From SIG622 sp045596605 (GTDB lineage Bacteria > Bacillota > Clostridia > Oscillospirales > CAG-382), in contig JAZOCR010000110.1 in the NCBI GenBank assembly GCA_045596605.1, forward strand, positions 1-5,211: a DNA stretch of 5,211 bases. Direction: 5' to 3'. Positions 1 to 5,211 of the stretch are shown in pieces; position 1 is the stretch's first letter, and each line of letters opens with the position of its first letter. The notes below the pieces were generated by a model. It saw nothing but the letters and a program-made list of their open reading frames with translations. It was not told the origin of the DNA and did no database searches. The position numbers and the translations under genes are program-made.

Positions 1-1166
1 TATTTTGGATAGTTCTCGGCGTTGTCGTCTATAATGTAATAATCGTCAACTCTGTAAATTTCGTTTATAAGGCGGAATTCTATTTCAGTCCCTCTCATAA
101 CGTAGACACCCTTCATATCATTGAGTATTCTGACTGAATCCTTTGGTATTTTAAGTCCGCTGTACTGCTTATAGATTATGTTTACCTTTTGTTTTCTTGT
201 GTATTCAAAGCCATCTGGCATAGTACCGGAAGAAAATACAAGCACTGCATCGCTTTGGTCACTTTCCCCTATTTTAGATACAAGGTACATATCCAGAACA
301 GTTCCATAGCTATAGGTGAAATCAACGCTGTAAGTACTTCCAACGTTAAAATATGCCGCCTCCTTGCTGCTTACAGGGCAAGCAATATACCACACGTGGT
401 CGCAAACAAGCTTTCCCGCAACGTTTTTTGAATAGACCTCCGGCTCTTTGCTTGTCATTTCGTTAAATTCTTCAACGGTCAGAGTACTTATTTTTTGTGA
501 TGAAAAGATATTTTCATATCCGTCTACAGAACTGAAGTAATAACCGGATTCCGGTGCGTAAATTACGTTTGAAGCACCGGAAAGCTTGCTTTTTAGTGAA
601 ACCTTTTCTGCAGTCAGTGAAGACACCTTGTCCTTGAAGCTTTCGCTTGGGTTGGATATAAGCCATCTTTTATTCATCTCAATCAGAATAGCATCCTTTT
701 TACTTACAGCACCAACAAGGTCATTATCAGCAGAGAACACCGCCACACTTTCAAGCAATGCTCCTATCTCCTCATCCATTTTTGTAATATCCGCAGAAGC
801 ATAGGATGTATCAATGGAGCTTTTTTCAAGAACATCTATTTTTGTGTCTATTCCACGTATCAGGCTCTCATTGGAAACGTCGTTTTCTCTGGAATATATT
901 CTGACTGCCTCCTGCCCCTTTGCAAGTCTTGAAGCATCGCCGACACTTGCGTACATTATGCCGGAATAAGAGGATGTAAGCACAGACTCATCACGCATTA
1001 TATAGCAGTCAGCCTCAAGTTTCTGTTCATATGTTACGTAAAACGCCGCTTCTGTCTGCAAGGATGAATCAAGAAGATTAATAAGCTGATTGGATACGTA
1101 TACCACTACAAGTATACCAAGTGCAAAGATTCCTATCTTTTTAAGTATCTTCTCCGGCTCTAACAT
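1..1166 (-). CDS. HlyD-like membrane fusion/adaptor protein, C-terminus cut by window edge
   Basis: The frame opens at ATG 1166 and runs 388 codons to the window edge without a stop, so the C-terminus is missing. Residues 11-29 form one membrane helix after a short lysine-rich N-terminus (MLEPEKILKK), giving an N-in anchor with the rest outside. Residues of about 50-95 look like half of a lipoyl-type barrel-sandwich domain (SYSGIMYASVGD, then AKGQEAVRIYS). About 95-200 is helical and probably a hairpin or coiled coil. The second half-domain follows (VIYAPESGYYFSSVDGYE), then a beta-rich region of about 250-388. This order is that of HlyD/RND-type adaptor proteins, which in Gram-positives usually work with a transporter or other envelope machinery. 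No partner is visible here. An excellent Shine-Dalgarno lies 9 nt before the ATG, and miaA ends 29 nt upstream with no terminator between, so the two are probably co-transcribed. The family call is by architecture; the substrate is unknown. Confidence 0.8.
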   Translation of the reverse strand, partial: MLEPEKILKKIGIFALGILVVVYVSNQLINLLDSSLQTEAAFYVTYEQKLEADCYIMRDESVLTSSYSGIMYASVGDASRLAKGQEAVRIYSRENDVSNESLIRGIDTKIDVLEKSSIDTSYASADITKMDEEIGALLESVAVFSADNDLVGAVSKKDAILIEMNKRWLISNPSESFKDKVSSLTAEKVSLKSKLSGASNVIYAPESGYYFSSVDGYENIFSSQKISTLTVEEFNEMTSKEPEVYSKNVAGKLVCDHVWYIACPVSSKEAAYFNVGSTYSVDFTYSYGTVLDMYLVSKIGESDQSDAVLVFSSGTMPDGFEYTRKQKVNIIYKQYSGLKIPKDSVRILNDMKGVYVMRGTEIEFRLINEIYRVDDYYIIDDNAENYPK

Positions 1167-1173
1167 TTTATTA

Positions 1174-1184
1174 CACCCCCCTTT
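1174..1184 (-). promoter_or_regulatory. Strong ribosome binding site of the HlyD-like gene
   Basis: On the minus strand the sequence is AAAGGGGGGTG, with 9 nt between the G-run and ATG 1166. It lies in the 29-nt gap after the miaA stop codon and fixes the start of the adaptor gene. It suggests independent, efficient translation initiation within a shared transcript. Confidence 0.8.
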
Positions 1185-1195
1185 AACTTCTTGTG

Positions 1196-2125
1196 TTATC
1201 TCAAAAATTCATCTACATATTCACAAGCAAGCTTAAACACATCTTCCCTATTTTTATCATCAAGAGTAATCCATTTGATTTTATCGTTTCGTTTAAACCA
1301 TGTCATCTGCCGTTTGGCATATTTTCTTGACTCCTGCTTCAGCTTTTCAACACATTCGTCAAAGCCTGCCACACCGTCAATATAAGGATAAAACTCCTTA
1401 TACCCTATTGCTTGCCCTGCAGTTTTGGTATCACGTATTCCAAGCTCAATAAGATGCTCGAATTCAGAAAACAGTCCTGCTTCCAGCATTTTATCCACAC
1501 GGAGATTTATTCTTTCGTAAAGCTTTTCCCTGTCATCAAACTTCAATCCTATAATAAGGCTGTCATATTTCGGTTCATCAAGCCTTGAAAGTGCATTCCA
1601 CTGCGCAAGGGTTTTTCCCGTTGCCTCGTACACCTCAAGTGCTCTTATAACCCTTTTGGGATTATGTCTGTCAACGGTATTTTCAGGGTCAACCTTACAA
1701 AGCTTTTCGTAAAGATAATCTATTCCGTGCTCCTGAAGCTCCATGTACATTTTATCACGAAAATCCGGAAGATTTTCAAATTCTCCGAACTTTACGCCCT
1801 CAAGAAAGGAATCAACGTAAAATCCCGTACCACCGCACATAATGGGCAGATGCCCACCTGCAATTACCTGCTCCACCTCTGTTTCACAGCGTCTGCAAAA
1901 ATCAGACACGGAAAAGGTCTCGTGTATATCCAGAATATCAATCATTCTGTGAACGACTCCGTCCATTTCAGCCTCATCGGGCTTTGCGGTGCCTATATTC
2001 ATTTCACGGTAAAACTGCATTGAATCGGCTGATATTATCTCACCGGAATATTTTTTTGCAAGTGCAATACTCAGTGCAGTTTTGCCGGAAGCCGTAGGTC
2101 CTACAACAGCAATTACTTTTTTCAT
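1196..2125 (-). CDS. miaA: tRNA dimethylallyltransferase MiaA
   Basis: MiaA transfers the dimethylallyl group of DMAPP to N6 of A37 in tRNAs that read UNN codons; the product (i6A37) is the usual substrate of MiaB. The protein is complete at 309 aa, normal for the family. Visible motifs are the P-loop GPTASGKT (residues 9-16), SADSMQFYR with Asp34 and Gln37, GTAKP (45-49), GGTGFYVDSFLEG from residue 98, NPKRVIRALEVYEATGK, AIGYKEFYPY, and the C-terminal YAKRQMTWFKR tRNA-binding segment. No key residue appears lost. I place the start at ATG 2125 (MKKVIAVVGPTASGKT), where MiaA proteins normally begin. An in-frame TTG at 2137 would add MDIV, and a GTG at 2128 is also possible. The Shine-Dalgarno is weak (GGAT, 6 nt before the ATG). 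A SigA promoter lies about 40 nt upstream, and the HlyD-like gene follows in the same transcript. Confidence 0.97.
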   Translation of the reverse strand: MKKVIAVVGPTASGKTALSIALAKKYSGEIISADSMQFYREMNIGTAKPDEAEMDGVVHRMIDILDIHETFSVSDFCRRCETEVEQVIAGGHLPIMCGGTGFYVDSFLEGVKFGEFENLPDFRDKMYMELQEHGIDYLYEKLCKVDPENTVDRHNPKRVIRALEVYEATGKTLAQWNALSRLDEPKYDSLIIGLKFDDREKLYERINLRVDKMLEAGLFSEFEHLIELGIRDTKTAGQAIGYKEFYPYIDGVAGFDECVEKLKQESRKYAKRQMTWFKRNDKIKWITLDDKNREDVFKLACEYVDEFLR

Positions 2126-2171
2126 CACAATATCCAAAATCCAACTTTATAATTTTACTACTTTAAATTTT

Positions 2172-2200
2172 ATTATAACATATAAAACACAGCTTTTCAA
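2172..2200 (-). promoter_or_regulatory. SigA promoter of the miaA operon
   Basis: On the minus strand, TTGAAA (2195-2200) is followed by a 17-nt spacer and a perfect TATAAT (2172-2177), preceded by TGT as an extended -10. The predicted transcript start is near 2165, leaving a leader of about 40 nt before ATG 2125. Long A/T tracts lie upstream at 2211-2255 and may add curvature or UP-element activity. That last point is inference. Confidence 0.8.
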
Positions 2201-2306
2201 TGGTTTGGGTGAATTTTTTTAAAATCCTTTTAAAATTTTAAATATGTAAAAAGAACCCTTTCAATGCGATTCTGAAAATATATGCGGTCTCAAATTAGAG
2301 TAAATA

Positions 2307-2340
2307 TAAAAAAGTTCAGTCAAGACTCCCGTTTGAACCT
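2307..2340 (-). terminator. Possible weak terminator-like hairpin
   Basis: AGGTTCA (2334-2340) can pair with TGAACTT (2312-2318) on the minus strand, including one G-U pair, around a 15-nt loop. Six T residues follow directly (2308-2313, overlapping the stem end). The stem is short and the loop large, so this may be fortuitous. It would back up the hairpin at 2520-2549 or end a remnant transcript before miaA. Confidence 0.3.
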
Positions 2341-2384
2341 AAAATCCTAACTGATATAAAGCTTATCTGATTATAGTTTTACGA

Positions 2385-2513
2385 TTATCCCCTTTTGAAC
2401 TGATGACCTTTCATAAGCTCATCAGCAAGGCGGATAATCTCCGGTGCTCACGTACAAGCATAGTTTACACCGTCAATGTTTTTGACTTGTTTGGGAAATG
2501 TTTGAGTTTTATT
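2385..2513 (-). pseudogene. Probable decayed coding fragment, family not recognised
   Basis: One minus-strand frame reads like the end of a real protein: TFPKQVKNIDGVNYACT, an in-frame TGA (2448-2450), then IIRLADELMKGHQFKRG and TAA (2385-2387). The amphipathic helix and basic tail look protein-like, and the same stretch read on the plus strand is broken by several stops. No start codon with a ribosome binding site is seen, and the frame runs back into the hairpin at 2524-2549. The likely explanation is the 3' scrap of a gene lost from this site. I do not recognise the family. A fortuitous open frame is the alternative, so confidence is low. Confidence 0.25.
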
Positions 2514-2519
2514 AAAATA

Positions 2520-2549
2520 TAAAATCCCACTGACACTTGCCAGTGGGAT
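2520..2549 (-). terminator. Likely terminator of the membrane protein gene
   Basis: ATCCCACTG (2524-2532) and CAGTGGGAT (2541-2549) form a perfect 9-bp stem with an 8-nt loop. On the minus strand the stem is followed by TTTTATATTTTA, while no T-run follows on the plus strand. It lies about 130 nt past the stop of the 2677-3516 gene, so that message would carry a sizeable 3' untranslated region. Confidence 0.7.
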
Positions 2550-2565
2550 AAAAAGTCACTTTATA

Positions 2566-2658
2566 TTATTTCGGACAACTTCTGCTCTGTTGAGTGTCTT
2601 TTCCAACCTTCAAGAAGGCTGTACCATTGCTAATTCTCCTTTCTAATTCCGCATCCAT
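2566..2658 (-). other. Doubtful 30-codon ORF in the 3' region of the membrane protein gene
   Basis: ATG 2658 opens a 30-aa frame beginning MDAELERRISNGTAFLKVGK and ending at TAA 2566-2568, just before the terminator hairpin. GGAG sits only 1 nt before the ATG, too close for good initiation. A better Shine-Dalgarno (AAAGGAGA) lies inside the ORF, 8 nt before another ATG (2627) that gives only a 5-codon peptide. A third overlapping frame (WYSLLEGWKRHSTEQKLSEII, ending 2561) is also open. Overlapping open frames without one good start argue for remnant or repeat DNA over a real small gene. It is recorded because it would lie on the upstream transcript. Confidence 0.15.
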
Positions 2659-2675
2659 ACTCCAAATTACTAATT
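2630..2675 (-). repeat. Degenerate AATTAG repeat cluster
   Basis: On the minus strand AATTAG occurs three times within 46 bases (complements at 2670-2675, 2643-2648 and 2630-2635), separated by purine-rich AGAAAGGAG-like sequence. It begins right after the stop codon of the membrane protein gene. It resembles a degenerate intergenic repeat, but only this copy is in the window, so dispersal elsewhere cannot be shown. Confidence 0.35.
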
Positions 2676-2676
2676 A

Positions 2677-3516
2677 TTATATCCAACGTCTTTTATATTC
2701 TATAATTTCTCCGTCAAATGTTATATAGCTATAACCGGCATCGTCACATCCGGCTTCTATAATGTGACCTTCGAGAGCAGTACAAAGCTTATGTTCAAAT
2801 TCAATGATACCCTTCTTTTCGTCATAGACCTTGCCGTTAATTACAAGCTCATTGACAAATTTTACACGGCGATAGCATATTTTATAGCTTTCAATACTTG
2901 TTTCAATCAGAGTTCTGCTTTTTATCGACATATCTGCATCTCGTAACGCAATAGGATTTGAGTCAACATCGTTTTCACGTGATTTTCTTTCAGCACAACT
3001 TTCATCCTCTTTGCGTTTATAAGTAATTGCTCCTATGGCATAAATAATAAAAAAGATGCCGCCGACAATACAAAAAATTCCAATCGCTATATAACCGTTA
3101 TCATACGAATCTATCGCTTTTTGTGATAATTCAAAATTCAGAAGCTCTTGGGTATCTGTTTTGACCTCCACCACGTAATTATTATTCGGATTTATTAGAA
3201 TATACAGTTTGGTTCCCTTTTCAAGAGATTTCATACTTTCAAAAAACTCTGTCGTTTCAGTATGAGCATAGACAGAATAACAAGAACCGTCTTCAAAGTA
3301 AATATCACGGTAACTTTCCCAAACAGCATCATAATAATCAAAATTACCCGAAAACGACAGTGCTTCTTCGCGGGAAATCGGTTTATTGGAGCTTTGTGAA
3401 AACACAAAAATACTGCCCATCAGTATGATTAAAACAGATAATATCAAAATAGAAATTGGATTGTTCATAATGCTATTTGTTCTAACGGTATCGCTGATAT
3501 GCTTGTTCTTGCTCAT
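2677..3516 (-). CDS. Two-helix membrane protein of unknown function, DUF3592-like layout
   Basis: The protein is 279 aa from ATG 3516. A TTG at 3534 would add six residues, but the ribosome binding site AAAGAGGTG (3522-3530) lies inside that extension, 7 nt before ATG 3516, so the ATG is the start. Helix 1 spans about residues 21-39 (ISILILSVLIILMGSIFVF) and helix 2 about 142-164 (YIAIGIFCIVGGIFFIIYA). About 100 residues between them lie on one side of the membrane, probably outside, with a beta-rich stretch (KLYILINPNNNYVVEV). A charged linker (167-200) leads to a C-terminal domain of about 75 residues (LVINGKVYDEKKGIIEFEH, ending EYKRRWI), probably cytoplasmic. The helix-ectodomain-helix layout with a KLYILINPNN-type strand recalls DUF3592 proteins; that is a resemblance only. 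No catalytic motif is visible. It is transcribed alone from its own strong promoter and terminator. Confidence 0.85.
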   Translation of the reverse strand: MSKNKHISDTVRTNSIMNNPISILILSVLIILMGSIFVFSQSSNKPISREEALSFSGNFDYYDAVWESYRDIYFEDGSCYSVYAHTETTEFFESMKSLEKGTKLYILINPNNNYVVEVKTDTQELLNFELSQKAIDSYDNGYIAIGIFCIVGGIFFIIYAIGAITYKRKEDESCAERKSRENDVDSNPIALRDADMSIKSRTLIETSIESYKICYRRVKFVNELVINGKVYDEKKGIIEFEHKLCTALEGHIIEAGCDDAGYSYITFDGEIIEYKRRWI

Positions 3517-3521
3517 TGTCA

Positions 3522-3530
3522 CACCTCTTT
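3522..3530 (-). promoter_or_regulatory. Ribosome binding site that sets the membrane protein start
   Basis: The minus strand reads AAAGAGGTG with 7 nt between GAGG and ATG 3516. The site lies inside any longer frame opened by TTG 3534, which rules in favour of the ATG. Confidence 0.8.
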
Positions 3531-3546
3531 TCAAGTAACTGTATTT

Positions 3547-3575
3547 AGTATATCATAAAAGGATTTTGTTGTCAA
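3547..3575 (-). promoter_or_regulatory. Near-consensus SigA promoter of the membrane protein gene
   Basis: On the minus strand the -35 is a perfect TTGACA (3570-3575), the spacer is 17 nt, and the -10 is TATACT (3547-3552) with TGA in front as an extended -10. Transcription should start near 3540, about 24 nt before ATG 3516. No operator-like dyad was seen, so strong constitutive expression is plausible. Confidence 0.88.
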
Positions 3576-3589
3576 CAAACGCCAAAGTA

Positions 3590-3620
3590 AGTAAACAAAA
3601 ACCACCCGATTGGGTGGTTT
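3590..3620 (-). terminator. Rho-independent terminator of the acyltransferase gene
   Basis: AAACCACCC (3599-3607) and GGGTGGTTT (3612-3620) make a perfect 9-bp stem with a GATT tetraloop. On the minus strand it runs into TTTTTGTTT. It lies about 30 nt past the stop of the 3651-4943 gene and separates it from the next promoter at 3547-3575. Confidence 0.92.
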
Positions 3621-3650
3621 AGTTTCTGATAAGTCAAAGCAGAAGTGATG

Positions 3651-4943
3651 TCACTGTTTTGCCGACGCACAAACAGCTCGTCGGCTGACTTTTTTCATTT
3701 TATAAAGCTCTTCAGTCGCAAGCCGTGCTTTGGTAACGGAAACGTTTCCCTTTGGAAAACAAAAATAGGAAAACTCGTTATCTCCGATTCCGATCACGTC
3801 ACCAATCTCATACCAATAATAATCAGAATACAAGGTGTGAGAAAATACTGCCGATTGTCTGTAATCCAGCTTCCCGTCTGCTCCGGTTAAACGGAAACCG
3901 TTAAGATCATGTGTCAGATGTCCCAAGCCTATATTACAAACGCCGTTAAGGTTAACCTGAACACTGATATCCACGTCCGTATCCAAAAGATACGTACCGT
4001 TTTCAAGCTCCTCTCGAACACACTCTCTTTGCCAAGTGTACCAATCCGGAATGTGAGAATACTCGGTTTGTGCGCCGATAGCGGAAAGCTGACCGTACTC
4101 GTCCATCTCCCACTGTTTGCCACAAGAATGGCACGTCAGATTGATGCCTTTACCTTCCATTTGATTTTCCGCATTGCAATGGGGGCATTTATACAGAATT
4201 CTATGTAAGCCGTCAGCTCTGAATGGAGCATCAACAGAGATCTTGTTATCTCTCTGCCATGCAAAATTATCAAAAGCAAAATCTTCGTCAAGCAGAGCAT
4301 CAAGCTCTTCAACCGACTTCTCCCTTATCTCCTCCGTCGTAGCAATACATTTGACATGGGCACTAACCTCAACGTCACGAATTTGAAGCATATTGTAAAC
4401 CGGATCTCGGTGAAAAGCGCCCTGTGTGATAACCGTTACAACAGGAACGTCAAGCCGTTTCATCAAAACGCCGAGTCCTCTTGGAAGCGTTGTAGTACGC
4501 CCGTCAAAGGAATATCCTGCTTCAGGATACATAAGCACGCTTGTTTTATTTTCTTTGAGCATATATTTTATATCCCGGATCAGCGAAATATCGGAAACGT
4601 ACTTATGTGTCGGCGTACACCCAAGCAGACGCATAAGCTTCCCGAGTATGCCGGACATGGCATCAACGGACGTAACGATTCCCATTCTTCTCGGATAAAA
4701 GATGCCAAAGGCAAGCTTCATGTCTGTAAAGCTCGAATGATTCATCAAAATAAGGCAAGGCTGGTCACCTACAAGCTCCATGCGCTCTGTAGTATACGAA
4801 AATTTTATCTTGTGCAGGGTCGGAGCGGATGCAATACGAACAACAGTAGCAAGAAAGCGACTGGGCTTAAGCGGTTTCTTATGCTTTAAGCGAGGCAACC
4901 TCAAAACCTCACCATATGATAGCTCGTGCGTTTTAATTTTCAT
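3651..4943 (-). CDS. Lysophospholipid (PlsC-like) acyltransferase with zinc ribbon and extra C-terminal domain
   Basis: The 430-aa protein has three parts. Residues of about 45-200 form a PlsC-type glycerolipid acyltransferase domain: the catalytic HX4D box is NHSSFTD (His69, Asp74), and YPEAGYS (139-145) stands where the family's FPEGTRS substrate-binding motif is expected. Next is a treble-cysteine-pair zinc ribbon (CPHC at 253-256, CHSC at 271-274). The last 150 or so residues form a beta-rich domain starting near IPDWYTWQRE and ending in a basic tail. The expected reaction is transfer of a fatty acyl group to a lysophospholipid such as 1-acylglycerol-3-phosphate at the inner membrane face; no clear membrane helix is present. 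Typical PlsC enzymes are about 200-260 aa, so the second half is additional. An in-frame TAA lies two codons before ATG 4943, which fixes the start, although the nearest AGGA is 13 nt away. The gene is monocistronic. The substrate is not decided by sequence, hence no gene symbol. Confidence 0.9.
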   Translation of the reverse strand: MKIKTHELSYGEVLRLPRLKHKKPLKPSRFLATVVRIASAPTLHKIKFSYTTERMELVGDQPCLILMNHSSFTDMKLAFGIFYPRRMGIVTSVDAMSGILGKLMRLLGCTPTHKYVSDISLIRDIKYMLKENKTSVLMYPEAGYSFDGRTTTLPRGLGVLMKRLDVPVVTVITQGAFHRDPVYNMLQIRDVEVSAHVKCIATTEEIREKSVEELDALLDEDFAFDNFAWQRDNKISVDAPFRADGLHRILYKCPHCNAENQMEGKGINLTCHSCGKQWEMDEYGQLSAIGAQTEYSHIPDWYTWQRECVREELENGTYLLDTDVDISVQVNLNGVCNIGLGHLTHDLNGFRLTGADGKLDYRQSAVFSHTLYSDYYWYEIGDVIGIGDNEFSYFCFPKGNVSVTKARLATEELYKMKKVSRRAVCASAKQ

Positions 4944-4966
4944 AGTTTATACCAATTCCTATTCTT

Positions 4967-5011
4967 TCAAAAGCCCTCAAGCACTCCGTATTTTCCTGTG
5001 TGAAGCTGCAT
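4967..5011 (-). other. Possible 14-codon upstream ORF in the acyltransferase leader
   Basis: ATG 5011 encodes MQLHTGKYGVLEGF and stops at TGA 4967-4969, 23 nt before ATG 4943. AGAGG stands only about 4 nt before its ATG. It lies inside the predicted leader and could influence translation of the weakly preceded acyltransferase start. No codon run or alternative hairpin typical of attenuation was seen, so chance is quite possible. Confidence 0.2.
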
Positions 5012-5064
5012 AAGCCTCTGAATTTATGTGTTATAGTATTCGTGTATATGCAAGCATTTTTATG

Positions 5065-5093
5065 AGTATAACATATTCTGACCAATTGTTCAA
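5065..5093 (-). promoter_or_regulatory. Probable SigA promoter of the acyltransferase gene
   Basis: On the minus strand TTGAAC (5088-5093) is separated by 17 nt from TATACT (5065-5070), which has TGT in front as an extended -10. The predicted start near 5058 leaves a leader of about 115 nt before ATG 4943. The site lies downstream of the terminator at 5150-5185, consistent with a new transcription unit. Confidence 0.72.
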
Positions 5094-5149
5094 TGCATTA
5101 ACTGTAAATATTGCAACTATATTTTGATTGCTTTGCGATTTCGACAAAT

Positions 5150-5190
5150 CAAGGAAAATCAAAAGACACCCGAGTGGGTGTCTTTCGTTT
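5150..5190. terminator. Strong hairpin terminator for a gene beyond the right edge
   Basis: AAAGACACCC (5162-5171) and GGGTGTCTTT (5176-5185) form a perfect 10-bp stem with a GAGT loop. On the minus strand it is followed by TTTTGATTTT, on the plus strand by TTTCGTTTTT, so it could work both ways. All genes here run on the minus strand, so it most likely ends a minus-strand gene lying to the right of the window. Confidence 0.85.
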
Positions 5191-5211
5191 TTGAGTAGAG
5201 GTGCCGAAAAA

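Larger units (their letters stand above)
2138..2676. other. Gene-poor intergenic region between the membrane protein gene and miaA
   Basis: No intact gene of normal size is supported in these 539 bases on either strand. From right to left they hold a cluster of AATTAG repeats with tiny ORFs (2561-2676), the likely terminator of the membrane protein gene (2520-2549), and a probable decayed coding fragment (2385-2513). Next come a weaker hairpin followed by a T-run (2307-2340), an A/T-tract block (2211-2255) and the miaA promoter (2172-2200). The mixture suggests an old insertion site or a dispersed intergenic repeat, but no terminal inverted repeats or target duplication were seen. Confidence 0.6.

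Noticed and set aside
189..804. Plus-strand open frames of 72-80 codons (189-431 and 586-804)
   Set aside because: They are antisense to the HlyD-like gene, which runs open through this whole region with a strong start signal.
1664..2023. 119-codon plus-strand open frame
   Set aside because: It is antisense to miaA, which is unambiguous; the translation shows no domain.
2607..2618. CCTTCAAGAAGG inverted repeat
   Set aside because: A 5-bp stem with a 2-base loop and no T-run is too weak for a terminator or operator.
3644..3655. Palindrome AGTGATGTCACT at the acyltransferase stop codon
   Set aside because: The loop is only two bases and no T-run follows. The strong terminator just downstream explains the end of the gene, so this is probably chance.
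3909..4208. Plus-strand and second minus-strand frames inside the acyltransferase gene
   Set aside because: They are out-of-frame shadows of the gene's C-terminal half without start signals.
4356..4889. 177-codon plus-strand open frame
   Set aside because: It lies entirely antisense to the acyltransferase catalytic domain, whose motifs are intact. Its translation is rich in Asn, Arg, His and Cys with no recognisable domain and no ribosome binding site.
1..5211. tRNA, rRNA, riboswitch, CRISPR array, intact insertion sequence or phage genes
   Set aside because: No cloverleaf arms with a TTCRA loop, no regularly spaced repeats, and no transposase or integrase motifs were found on either strand by eye.

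Overview
The window looks like chromosomal DNA from a low-to-moderate GC Gram-positive anaerobe of the Clostridia, most likely close to Ruminococcus/Oscillospiraceae. This rests on the miaA plus HlyD-like adaptor arrangement, strong AGGAGG-type ribosome binding sites, SigA promoters with TGn extended -10 boxes, and the protein families present. The taxonomic placement is an inference, not a database result.

All four supported genes are on the minus strand, so the window reads from right to left. From 5211 down: a terminator for a gene beyond the edge (about 5150-5185), then a promoter (5065-5093) with a leader of about 115 nt. Next come a lysophospholipid acyltransferase-like protein carrying a zinc ribbon (3651-4943) and its own terminator (3590-3620). 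A second, near-consensus promoter (3547-3575) drives a two-helix membrane protein of unknown function (2677-3516). Its transcript probably ends at the hairpin at 2520-2549. A third promoter (2172-2200) drives miaA, the tRNA dimethylallyltransferase (1196-2125). A HlyD-like membrane fusion/adaptor protein (1-1166) follows 29 nt after miaA and is cut by the left edge. It has an open frame with no stop in the window.

There are thus three transcription units: the acyltransferase alone, the membrane protein alone, and a miaA-adaptor operon that continues leftwards. The genes do not form one obvious pathway. miaA acts in tRNA modification, while the other three products are membrane proteins or probably act at the membrane.

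The only long gene-free stretch (2138-2676) is the most irregular part. It holds a probable decayed coding fragment with an in-frame stop, a degenerate AATTAG repeat cluster with tiny ORFs, two terminator-like hairpins and an A+T-rich block. I found no RNA gene, CRISPR array, intact mobile element or clear new multi-gene system.
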